From: Parapedobacter luteus
Lineage (GTDB): Bacteria; Bacteroidota; Bacteroidia; Sphingobacteriales; Sphingobacteriaceae
NCBI RefSeq assembly: GCF_900168055.1
Contig: NZ_FUYS01000006.1
Coordinates: forward strand, 186,001 to 250,000
Direction of reading: 5' to 3'
Length of the DNA stretch: 64,000 bases
Shown here: in pieces, positions 9,379 through 16,635 of the stretch
How the letters are laid out: each line of letters begins with the position of its first letter
Numbering within the stretch: the first letter of the stretch is position 1
The notes under the pieces: generated by a model
What the model was told of the DNA's origin: nothing
Databases searched by the model: none
The model's input: the letters and a program-made list of their open reading frames with translations, nothing else
Program-made: the position numbers and the translations under genes

Positions 9379-10386
9379 TTATCCGCCGCATCCCGGACCA
9401 CTCAGAAAGACTGTACCGCCTTCAATCCGGAATTTAAAGCCGCTTCCCTTTTGCAGCAGTCCCAGCAGGCTGTTGATAGGCATCCGGTTGAACTTGCCCG
9501 CAAACCGACAGCGTTCAAGTGCCTTGTCTTCAAAAACAATCGACATTCCATACCAACGTTCCAGGCGTTTTGCTACCTGAGCAAACGATTCATCTTCCTG
9601 AATCACGAACACCTCATCTTTCCAGTCCAGCATGCCCGTTTCTTCATTGAAATCACTAATTTCAGCTTCGAGGGTCTCCCGGTCGAAGTGCAGTTGTTTG
9701 CCTGCCCCCAATTTTCCGTAATGCAGCAATGAATCGCCTGACGCCGTCACTTCGACAAGCCCACTGCGGACGGCCACGCAGACGGCCGTTTCGTCGTCAA
9801 ACGCCAGCACATTGAAAGCCGTACCTAACACTTGGATATGCAGTGTTTGCGTACGAACGACAAACGGCTTTTCAGGATTTTGTTGTACATCAAAAAAAGC
9901 TTCGCCGTCCAGCACCACATCTCGCATGCTTCGATTGTAATCACTGCTATACCTCAACGCGCTTCCAGCATTCAGGTACACCACACTGCCGTCCGGCATA
10001 TGCACGGTTTTTTTCTGTCCGTGCGCAGCCGCTATGCAATATTCCGTTGCGTGGCGGGTGGTATCGAAGACAGTTTGCATTCGGTGCAGCGCCCAAACCG
10101 CAACGATTCCCATGAGACAGGCCGCTGCCATCCAGGGAAGCCAACGTCTGCGGTGACGGTCTTTCCGCACATACCCCATCACAGCAGCGATCCGTCTTTC
10201 ACTGCTTTTCTGGACATTCCGCGCGCCGTCCCGCACAGCGTCCCGCCAATATGTCCGAAGAAACTCATCCAATAACGCCTCGTTCTCGGGGTCTTCGACA
10301 AAGTGTAAAAACACTTCCCTTTCGGCCGGAGCCAGCTCACCGCTGACATACTTCTTGAACAGTACCCGATATTTTTCCTTATCCAT
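9379..10386 (-). CDS. FecR-family anti-sigma factor
   Basis: This 335-residue inner-membrane regulator has a cytoplasmic N-terminal region (about 1-80) that would hold the sigma factor and one membrane helix (WLPWMAAACLMGIVAVWAL, about 84-102). Its periplasmic FecR domain contains the HMPDGSVVYLNAGS and GEAFFDVQ stretches. A C-terminal DUF4974-like secretin/TonB domain contains ERWYGMSIVFEDKAL. It receives the signal from the STN domain of the neighbouring SusC. It follows the sigma gene by 72 bases on the same strand, the standard order for these trans-envelope circuits. Confidence 0.95.
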   Translation of the reverse strand: MDKEKYRVLFKKYVSGELAPAEREVFLHFVEDPENEALLDEFLRTYWRDAVRDGARNVQKSSERRIAAVMGYVRKDRHRRRWLPWMAAACLMGIVAVWALHRMQTVFDTTRHATEYCIAAAHGQKKTVHMPDGSVVYLNAGSALRYSSDYNRSMRDVVLDGEAFFDVQQNPEKPFVVRTQTLHIQVLGTAFNVLAFDDETAVCVAVRSGLVEVTASGDSLLHYGKLGAGKQLHFDRETLEAEISDFNEETGMLDWKDEVFVIQEDESFAQVAKRLERWYGMSIVFEDKALERCRFAGKFNRMPINSLLGLLQKGSGFKFRIEGGTVFLSGPGCGG

Positions 10387-10458
10387 CAGTACTATGACGC
10401 AGCCGGTGGCTGCGCGGGACTACGAGGTATTATTAAGAATGTGTTAAGTTTAGGATCG

Positions 10459-11046
10459 TCAGAATAAACCGCTTCCGACAATCAGGAGGTAGGCGTGTTC
10501 GGTCATCCATCGCCGCAGCAAGGCATATGCTTTTTGCAGTTGGTTTTTCACCGTATAGGGCGAGATGTTAAGCCGGGCACCGATTTCTTCAATGGATAAC
10601 CCATGTTTCAGGTTAAGCAGAAAAATTTCACGTCGTTTAGGTGGCAATTGGAGAATAAACTCATCCATCAGTGCCTTGGTATCGTAGCGATAAATATCGT
10701 CCTCCGGTCTCGCAGCGATTTCCTGTTCGGCCATATAGCACTGTTCACGTGCCTGGCGGGCCGTTTCCTCCCGGATCATGGAGATCGAGCGATTCCGGCT
10801 TGCAGTATAAAACCAGCCGGCGGCCGACTTTATCTGAGATGCTTGACCTCTGTTTTCCCAGATTTTTATAAATACATCCTGCGTGATTTCCTCAGCAATT
10901 TGAGAGTTTTTGACCAATTTTAGGGCAAAATCGTACACCAAGCCGTCGTAGCGGCGCATCAGTTGTTCAAGCGCCTCCACGTTGCCCAAAGCAATTTGCT
11001 CCAGCAGGTGACTGTCTGAATAACGATCCGGAACTTTTAGTGTCAT
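10459..11046 (-). CDS. ECF RNA polymerase sigma-70 factor (Bacteroidota FecI-like expansion)
   Basis: The 195-residue protein has region 2 at about residues 25-95 (the ITQDVFIKIWENR stretch is the region 2.3-2.4 hallmark). Region 4 is at about 130-180, with the helix-turn-helix LSIEEIGARLNISPYTVKNQ. Regions 1.1 and 3 are lacking, as in all ECF sigma factors. Together with FecR downstream it should activate the susC-susD-phosphodiesterase genes when the SusC ligand is bound. Direct targets cannot be read, but the compact same-strand arrangement makes this locus the natural regulon. Confidence 0.95.
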   Translation of the reverse strand: MTLKVPDRYSDSHLLEQIALGNVEALEQLMRRYDGLVYDFALKLVKNSQIAEEITQDVFIKIWENRGQASQIKSAAGWFYTASRNRSISMIREETARQAREQCYMAEQEIAARPEDDIYRYDTKALMDEFILQLPPKRREIFLLNLKHGLSIEEIGARLNISPYTVKNQLQKAYALLRRWMTEHAYLLIVGSGLF

Positions 11047-11071
11047 TCACGGTGTGTTGGTGATCCGGATG

Positions 11072-11105
11072 CAAAGCTAACACCTCACTGTTACTTTTAT
11101 GTTAC
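11072..11105 (-). promoter_or_regulatory. Candidate promoter of the ECF sigma gene, with repeated GTAAC
   Basis: On the minus strand TAGCTTTG (11072-11079) matches TAnnTTTG, 25 bases before the sigma ATG. Instead of a TTTG at -33 there are two GTAAC copies exactly 11 bases apart (11090-11094 and 11101-11105). These could be an activator or sigma contact site. The assignment is weak. Confidence 0.35.
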
Positions 11106-11160
11106 CTTTCTGTGGAGGTGGCCAAAACGATATCATTCTCGACGGCACGTATTGACAGAT

Positions 11161-11641
11161 CTAAAAAATAAAGCCTATGCCCGTTTCCACGATCTGTTTT
11201 CTGGGACTTGGGTCATCCTGAAACCTATTCATCCGGCGCTGATAATTAGCTTTGATAACGATATTTTCTCTGGTATTGAAATTGGCACCGAATGTCCAGA
11301 TGTCCATGTTGCTTTCCACCCGCGGAAGATGCAGCAATTCCACACGTACTCCGGCGTGGGTGTTCAGCCGCTCATATCGCGAAAACAAACTAAGTTTCAT
11401 CTCGTGTGGATCATGGACAAACGAAGATCCACCCTTTATTTTCCTGTTTTGCCGGATGTATGGCAGGACATCGCATCCAACCTCAAACAGGTAACCAAAC
11501 ACACGTATGCTCTATCACGATTTCGTGGTGGATTTCTTGCGACTTATAATGCAGGAACTCGACCTGACACTCCGAGTTCCAAATCAACTTGTCGGTAATG
11601 CGGTAGCCGAAAAAGGTCGCTCCCGGTACCCAATCGGCCAT
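11161..11641 (-). pseudogene. Decayed phosphate-selective-porin-like fragment (frameshifted C-terminal part)
   Basis: Two minus-strand reading frames together spell the end of one protein. The first (ATG at 11639-11641) carries WVPGATFFGYRITDKLIWNS and ends in TGA near 11486. The second (from about 11502 to 11161) carries FGYLFEVGCDVLPYIRQNRK, then a barrel-like run ending in VETGIGFIF. The patterns (DKLIWNSE; a 'LFSRYERLNT' strand; a 'VIKANYQRRMN' strand; an aromatic C-terminus) match the C-terminal barrel of Bacteroidota porins related to the OprO/OprP family. An in-frame stop cuts it off upstream, and a one-base shift near 11500 separates the pieces. I read it as a remnant next to tRNA-Val. 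Confidence 0.6.
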
Positions 11642-11677
11642 CGTGCGCCATCGAGGTCAGTCAGGAGAGCCTCTAAT

Positions 11678-11713
11678 AAAAAAGCCGCTTTTCTACGAGA
11701 AAAACGGCTTTTT
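11678..11713 (-). terminator. Rho-independent terminator of tRNA-Val
   Basis: An AAAAAGCCG / CGGCTTTTT stem with a second inner complementary run (TTTTC/GAAAA) forms a strong hairpin ending in T residues on the minus strand. It begins 11 bases past the tRNA 3' end. Confidence 0.8.
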
Positions 11714-11723
11714 GCAAATTTTG

Positions 11724-11798
11724 TGGGAGCTACTGGATTCGAACCAGTGACCCTCTGCTTGTAAGGCAGATGCTCTGAACCAGCTGAGCTAAGCTCCC
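11724..11798 (-). tRNA. tRNA-Val (anticodon TAC)
   Basis: Reading the minus strand, the 75-base cloverleaf starts with GGGAGCTTAGCTCAG and ends AGCTCCCA. The acceptor stem pairs GGGAGCT with AGCTCCC. The D-arm contains the usual TAGCTCAG...GGTTCAGAGC. The anticodon loop is CTTACAA, giving anticodon TAC (valine, GTA codon). The T-arm contains GGTTCGAATCC. CCA is not encoded: after the discriminator A the sequence continues as CAA. A good promoter and a terminator flank it, so it is a single-gene transcript. Confidence 0.97.
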
Positions 11799-11813
11799 TT
11801 CCTTTTGGGTCTG

Positions 11814-11843
11814 CAAATATAGTGCTGTTATGCGACATTCAAA
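11814..11843 (-). promoter_or_regulatory. Promoter of tRNA-Val
   Basis: On the minus strand TTTG (11840-11843) is followed after 18 bases by TATATTTG (11814-11821), close to the Bacteroidota TTTG / TAnnTTTG consensus. The predicted start falls about ten bases before the tRNA 5' end. Confidence 0.75.
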
Positions 11844-11924
11844 ATTATTTTTTCATTTTTTTGCGGGCCGCCATAGATATCGTAGTTTTACATTTTAATT
11901 GGATGTCATATTTAACTAAACAAT

Positions 11925-13280
11925 ATGAAGCACTCGCGTATACTAGTCGTGGATGACGATCCCGATGTACTGACCGCCGTACGCCTATTACTCAAACAGC
12001 AAGCTGGAAAAGTCATAACAGAGCGCAACCCCGAGCAAATTCCTTCACTTCTGGCCAAGGAAACACCGGATCTTGTACTGCTGGACATGAATTTCAAAAG
12101 CACCATCAACACGGGCAATGAGGGCTTATATTGGCTAAACCGTATCAAAACCATCAAACCAAACCTGCCCGTCGTGATGATAACGGCGTATGGAGCCATC
12201 GATCTGGCGGTCACATCGCTCAAACAGGGTGCAGCAGACTTTGTCGTCAAACCGTGGCAAAACGAACAGTTGATAGGCGTGATCACCGGGCTATTGTCGA
12301 AAAGCGATCGCAAGAAAGCCGTAGAGCCTAATAAAGCGGTGATGGATGCCGAGTTTATCGGTGAATCCGAAATCATGCAAGACTTGCTTTACAAGATCAG
12401 CAAAATTGCACCTACCGACGCCAATATACTGGTGCTTGGCGAAAACGGCACGGGAAAAGACCTTATCGCAACGGCCATCCATAAACAATCCCGAAGAGCG
12501 GACAAACCCTTTGTCAAAGTAGACGTAGGAGCACTCACGGAAAGCCTTTTTGAGAGCGAACTTTTTGGGCACAAAAAAGGGGCGTTCACAGACGCCCGGG
12601 AGGATAGGGTCGGTCGGTTTGAGGCCGCAAACGGCGGAACGCTTTTTCTGGATGAGATTGGCAACATCTCCCTTCAACAGCAAGCCAAACTGCTCAGCGT
12701 ACTACAAAACAGGCAAGTCATCCCGTTGGGAAGCAATACACCCATTCCCGTGGATATCAGGTTGATTTGTGCCACGAACGTGCCCCTGACCGACTTGGCC
12801 AACGAAAACCGCTTTCGAAAAGACCTCATCTACCGCATTAATACGGTAGACATACAGGTGCCTCCATTACGTGATCGAGGCGAAGACATCCTCCGGATCG
12901 CACGTCATTTCCTTCAGAAGTATGCCCAAAAATACATGAAATCTATTGCCGACTTGGATAAAAAGGCAGAGCAGAAGTTATTGAAATACCATTACCCCGG
13001 CAATGTCAGAGAACTTCAGTACAGCATTGAACGCGCAGTCATCATGGCTGATACTGAAATTTTAGGCGCTGAAGATCTCATCTTCTCGGCCATCGAACAA
13101 GCGCCACAGAACAACCAAACCCAGCGGCAGGCACCGGAAGAACACAACTTAGTCGAGCTGGAACGTATTACCATCGCAAACGTCGTGGAGAAACACGGCG
13201 GGAACATCAGCAAGGCAGCCAAGGAGTTGGGCATTACCCGTACTGCACTCTATCGGCGGCTAAGCAAATACGATATCTGA
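11925..13280 (+). CDS. Sigma-54-dependent response regulator (NtrC family)
   Basis: The 451-residue regulator has a receiver domain (acidic pocket D10-D12, phospho-acceptor D54 in LVLLDMNF). It has an AAA+ sigma-54 interaction domain with Walker A GENGTGKD, a sigma-54 contact loop GAFTDA (a variant of GAFTGA), Walker B GGTLFLDEIG and an arginine-finger region. The C-terminal Fis-type helix-turn-helix contains ISKAAKELGITRTALYRRL. When phosphorylated it should open sigma-54 promoters. The kinase gene starts two bases downstream, so the pair is a two-component system. Its stimulus is unknown. Confidence 0.96.
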   Translation: MKHSRILVVDDDPDVLTAVRLLLKQQAGKVITERNPEQIPSLLAKETPDLVLLDMNFKSTINTGNEGLYWLNRIKTIKPNLPVVMITAYGAIDLAVTSLKQGAADFVVKPWQNEQLIGVITGLLSKSDRKKAVEPNKAVMDAEFIGESEIMQDLLYKISKIAPTDANILVLGENGTGKDLIATAIHKQSRRADKPFVKVDVGALTESLFESELFGHKKGAFTDAREDRVGRFEAANGGTLFLDEIGNISLQQQAKLLSVLQNRQVIPLGSNTPIPVDIRLICATNVPLTDLANENRFRKDLIYRINTVDIQVPPLRDRGEDILRIARHFLQKYAQKYMKSIADLDKKAEQKLLKYHYPGNVRELQYSIERAVIMADTEILGAEDLIFSAIEQAPQNNQTQRQAPEEHNLVELERITIANVVEKHGGNISKAAKELGITRTALYRRLSKYDI

Positions 13281-13282
13281 GG

Positions 13283-14602
13283 ATGCGACGATTCAGGCGA
13301 TTGATTTTTTTCCGGGCGATATTGCTATTGGTGGCCTTGACGAGCTTAGCGTATTTATTGTTCAAAGCGCAATATTTGTACGCATTCCTATTAGGCCCGT
13401 TTTGCATCTGGATGCTCACACTTAATTTCCGCTCGCAGTTGCTGGCCTATCGCGAGCTGGAGGAGTTTGCCGAAGCAGCCCGATACCGCGATTTTACCCG
13501 CCACTTTCCGCTCAACTATGCCAAGGCAGAGTTGCTGCCCTTGCGAAGTGCGTTCAATGAAATCAATGCCGTCTTCAAAAAAATCAGCGGCGAACGCGAA
13601 ACACAATATCAGTACCTGCATCAAATCCTGGAAATTGTCGATACAGCAATCCTCTCGTATAACACCGAGACCCACGAAGTCGTATGGATGAATGAAGCCT
13701 TTAAAAAACTTTTTCATATCCCGTATTTACATCGGTTTGAAGGACTTCAGCGCAAAAACGAAGATTTGTATCAAAAAACCATGCAATTGGTCCCCGGTGA
13801 ACAAACGCTGCTCAGTGTCAATTCTGCCAAGGGGAATATCAAGCTGCTGCTTACCTCCAGCTACTTTCAAACGCCCGAAGGCAAATTCCAGCTTGTTGTC
13901 TACCAAAATGTCAACGAAGCCATTGATGAAACGGAGGCCAAAGCCTGGCAAAAGCTGTTGAGCGTACTTACACACGAAATCATGAACTCCATTGCGCCCA
14001 TATCATCCCTTGCGGATACGCTAAAAAGTCGACTGGATAACATGCCCAATAACGAGGAATTGGAAGACATTCGACTAGGCACCGAAACGATAAAACGCCG
14101 GAGCGAAGGATTGCTCAAATTTGCAGGCACTTACCGTTCATTAAACAAAATAGAACGGCCGAACATCAGCAGGGTATATGCATCCGACCTGTTTGAAAAT
14201 CTCTATCAGCTCATGGAACCTTCGCTTATCCAAAAAAATATCGAGCTGGATATTATTTTGAAAGACACGCAGCTACAGCTTGATCTGGATATAAACCTCA
14301 TTGAGCAGGTGCTGATCAACCTCTTATTGAACGCGATGGAGGCCGTCAAAGAATCGCCGGCCCCCTATATTTCGCTTTCGGCATCGGCGAACGACGGCCG
14401 ACCGCAGATCAAGGTAAGCGACAACGGAAAAGGCATTCCCGCAGAGTTGCTGGAGAGTATTTTTATTCCATTTTTTACTACACGTAAAACGGGAAGCGGA
14501 GTAGGACTTACGCTCAGCAAACAAATTATGCTCCTGCATGGCGGTAACATTCTGGTGCAAAGTGAAGAAGGGAAAGGCAGTGTATTTACCCTCCAGTTTT
14601 AA
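13283..14602 (+). CDS. Membrane sensor histidine kinase, partner of the NtrC-type regulator
   Basis: The 439-residue kinase has two N-terminal membrane helices within about residues 5-50, a PAS-like sensory segment (about 115-215), and a phospho-acceptor H-box (LLSVLTHEIMNSIAP). The HATPase domain has an N-box (LLLNAMEAV), G1 (DNGKGIP), an F-box (FIPFFTTRKTGSG) and G2 (GVGLTLSKQI). The short loop between the two helices suggests sensing in the membrane or cytoplasm rather than through a large periplasmic domain. The tight spacing (2 bases after the regulator, 6 before the phosphatase) indicates one transcript. Confidence 0.95.
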   Translation: MRRFRRLIFFRAILLLVALTSLAYLLFKAQYLYAFLLGPFCIWMLTLNFRSQLLAYRELEEFAEAARYRDFTRHFPLNYAKAELLPLRSAFNEINAVFKKISGERETQYQYLHQILEIVDTAILSYNTETHEVVWMNEAFKKLFHIPYLHRFEGLQRKNEDLYQKTMQLVPGEQTLLSVNSAKGNIKLLLTSSYFQTPEGKFQLVVYQNVNEAIDETEAKAWQKLLSVLTHEIMNSIAPISSLADTLKSRLDNMPNNEELEDIRLGTETIKRRSEGLLKFAGTYRSLNKIERPNISRVYASDLFENLYQLMEPSLIQKNIELDIILKDTQLQLDLDINLIEQVLINLLLNAMEAVKESPAPYISLSASANDGRPQIKVSDNGKGIPAELLESIFIPFFTTRKTGSGVGLTLSKQIMLLHGGNILVQSEEGKGSVFTLQF

Positions 14603-14608
14603 CCAACC

Positions 14609-15046
14609 ATGAAGATACTCATTGTATGCCTGGGAAACATTTGCCGTTCGCCATTGGCGCACGGCATCTTGCAGCATTTGGCTGATGAACGAGGTCTGGA
14701 CTGGAAAATTGACTCCGCAGGCATTGGTGGATGGCATGTCGGCAATCCGCCTGATCACCGCGCCATCGCCGTAGCTAAACGCCATGGCATTGATATCAGC
14801 AAGCAACGGGCAAAACAATTACACCACCGCCATCTGGAGGAATTTGATCACATTCTGGCCATGGATCGCGATAATCTGCGACACTTATTGGCTTACGCAA
14901 AAACCAGCGAACAGCGGGCACGCATCCAGTTATTTTTAGGCGGCCAGGAAGTACCCGACCCTTATTATGACGGCCGCTTGTTCGACGTCGTGTATCAGCT
15001 GGTTGAAAAGCGGTGCCGGGAGCTATTGGCGATTTGGGGGAAATAA
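14609..15046 (+). CDS. Low-molecular-weight protein-tyrosine phosphatase
   Basis: This 145-residue enzyme has the P-loop CLGNICRS at residues 7-14 (C7 nucleophile, R13) and the acid/base motif DPYYD near residue 113, both complete. In bacteria these phosphatases often act on tyrosine kinases of polysaccharide export. No such BY-kinase appears in this window, so the target is open; here the gene is the last one of the two-component operon. A hairpin terminator overlaps its stop. Confidence 0.94.
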   Translation: MKILIVCLGNICRSPLAHGILQHLADERGLDWKIDSAGIGGWHVGNPPDHRAIAVAKRHGIDISKQRAKQLHHRHLEEFDHILAMDRDNLRHLLAYAKTSEQRARIQLFLGGQEVPDPYYDGRLFDVVYQLVEKRCRELLAIWGK

Positions 15047-15048
15047 AA

Positions 15049-15074
15049 AAAAGCGCCACCGAAGCGACGCTTTT
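15049..15074 (+). terminator. Terminator after the regulator/kinase/phosphatase operon
   Basis: AAAAGCG (15049-15055) pairs with CGCTTTT (15068-15074) around a 12-base loop, immediately after the phosphatase stop. The T tract is short (4), so this is a moderate call. Confidence 0.55.
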
Positions 15075-15079
15075 CCAGA

Positions 15080-15510
15080 TACTAAAACAAACAGTTCATA
15101 CTATGCTAAGTAATTTACCGTTATCGTTCAACTTACCTCAAGCGCGGTAATGTTATATGGTTAAAGTCTTTAGCTAAACACCGTGTACTATGCTCTTTTA
15201 TATAACAATATGATGCCAATTGCTACCGAATCCGCGCCGCGGCAAGCAATCCGACAAGACAACCACCTAACAGCGTGAGTATCAACCAGGTTCATTAGTC
15301 AAAAAACCACAACTTGCTTACGAAAAATTCACCGGCGATGAATACAAGCTCATCATTGACCCACACCTTGTAGAAAGAATTCCCCAAAATGTTGCTTTCC
15401 TTTCCCTCCGGGACGCAACAGACGGCCACGCTATCAGGGAATAGCAAACCGGTCTTCAAGCGACAATGGGCAATCGATGAAATTGTTAAGACAATTTTAG
15501 CTAAATTTGC
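15080..15510. other. Gene-poor gap, 430 bases, possible coding remnant
   Basis: No complete gene is seen. Between about 15280 and 15445 both strands have an open frame of about 50-65 codons without a good start. The plus frame reads KFTGDEYKLIIDPHLVERI and ends at TAG near 15445. The minus frame reads NSFYKVWVNDELVFIAGEFF and ends in TAA near 15299. Either could be a scrap of a lost gene; I cannot tell which. Confidence 0.3.
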
Positions 15511-15861
15511 ATGGTGAACGCATCATTGATTAATAAGAGATGGTCTGAGCTGCAAGCCGATACGGCTAAGCAGTTCGACATGGAAAAGCCCGACATCAAG
15601 GTAATGCTGTTTCTCATCGGGGTGCAGGAGCTTGGTAAAGGCCCCATGAAATTTAGCAAAAGACAGAAGGAAGAATTAATGCACATCGCTACATGCCGTC
15701 TTTTTAGCGCTATGGGGTTTTATGAACTGGAAGGACTCGATCAAGAAGGCTGGCCACACTGGCGCCTTATCAAACCGATACCCAACTATACCCTTTTGGA
15801 GCAAGAGCTCATCATCAAATCATTGATCATCGATTATTTCGACGAAGCTATTCAGCAGTGA
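15511..15861 (+). CDS. Conserved hypothetical protein, about 116 residues
   Basis: This small soluble protein has no signal peptide or membrane helix. It is rich in helix-forming residues, with an N-terminal helical segment, a central KFSKRQKEELMHIATCRLF helix and a C-terminal LLEQELIIKSLIIDYFDEA helix. I do not recognise a catalytic motif. It looks like one of the short cytoplasmic proteins of unknown function widespread in Bacteroidota. The cyclophilin gene follows by 27 bases and is probably co-transcribed. Confidence 0.75.
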   Translation: MVNASLINKRWSELQADTAKQFDMEKPDIKVMLFLIGVQELGKGPMKFSKRQKEELMHIATCRLFSAMGFYELEGLDQEGWPHWRLIKPIPNYTLLEQELIIKSLIIDYFDEAIQQ

Positions 15862-15888
15862 ATAGCCCCTATACGTTTAAAAACGCTC

Positions 15889-16635
15889 ATGAAGAAAACG
15901 CTGATACTCGTAGCACTCATTGCATCTATTCTTACATCGCACGCTGCCCCTCCCGCCAAGTACGTCCGGATCATCACACCAAAAGGCGAATGCCTGCTGA
16001 AGTTGTATGACGAAACGCCTTTACATCGTGACAATTTCACGAAGTTGGTCCGTGAGGGTTATTTCAAGGACTTATTGTTTCATCGCGTTATCCAGCATTT
16101 CATGATTCAGGGTGGCGATCCAAATTCCCGCTATGCGGCTGAAAAGCAGCGGCTGGGTGAAGGCGGACCGGAATACACCATTCCCGCCGAATTCAACGAT
16201 AGCCTTTTTCATAAAAAGGGTGCCATTGGAGCTGCCCGCGACAATAATCCTGCAAAAGCCTCCAGTGGGTCGCAATTTTACCTGGTGCAAGGGCGTACCT
16301 TTACCGATAGCGGCCTGGATAGCCTGGAGCAATTGCGCCTCGGCGGGCGCAAAATCCCGCCGTACCAGCGGGAGGTATACAAGACACTCGGTGGTACGCC
16401 CCACCTCGACCAAAGTTATACCGTCTTTGGTGAATTGGTTTCGGGGATAGCTGTCGTCGATAGCATCGCCGCGGTACAGACCGATCGCTATGACCGCCCA
16501 CTGCAGGATCAACGAATGGATATGGTGATGCTTACCCGGCGGGAGGCCATCAACTTCGAACGTGAGCAAGCCGGCCTGCCTCCGCATAATGGCATCTTCA
16601 CCAAATTCTTTGATTTGTTCAAGCCGAAATACTAG
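15889..16635 (+). CDS. Secreted cyclophilin-type peptidyl-prolyl cis-trans isomerase
   Basis: The 248-residue protein has a cleavable signal (MKKTLILVALIASILTSHAA) and a cyclophilin domain. Family landmarks are YFKDLLFHRVIQHFMIQGGD (catalytic R and Q), then GAIGAARDNNPAKASSGSQF and YTVFGELVSGIAVVDSIA. A ~35-residue insertion after SQFYLVQG and a basic C-terminal tail are common in Bacteroidota versions. It should assist folding of exported proteins in the periplasm. Its end overlaps the stop of the convergent AsmA-like gene by four bases. Confidence 0.95.
   Translation: MKKTLILVALIASILTSHAAPPAKYVRIITPKGECLLKLYDETPLHRDNFTKLVREGYFKDLLFHRVIQHFMIQGGDPNSRYAAEKQRLGEGGPEYTIPAEFNDSLFHKKGAIGAARDNNPAKASSGSQFYLVQGRTFTDSGLDSLEQLRLGGRKIPPYQREVYKTLGGTPHLDQSYTVFGELVSGIAVVDSIAAVQTDRYDRPLQDQRMDMVMLTRREAINFEREQAGLPPHNGIFTKFFDLFKPKY

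Noticed and set aside
15502-15509. TAAATTTG directly in front of the 15511 start codon as a promoter
   Set aside because: It fits the consensus, but the transcription start would fall inside the coding sequence. Either the start codon is further on or the match is chance, so I did not list it.
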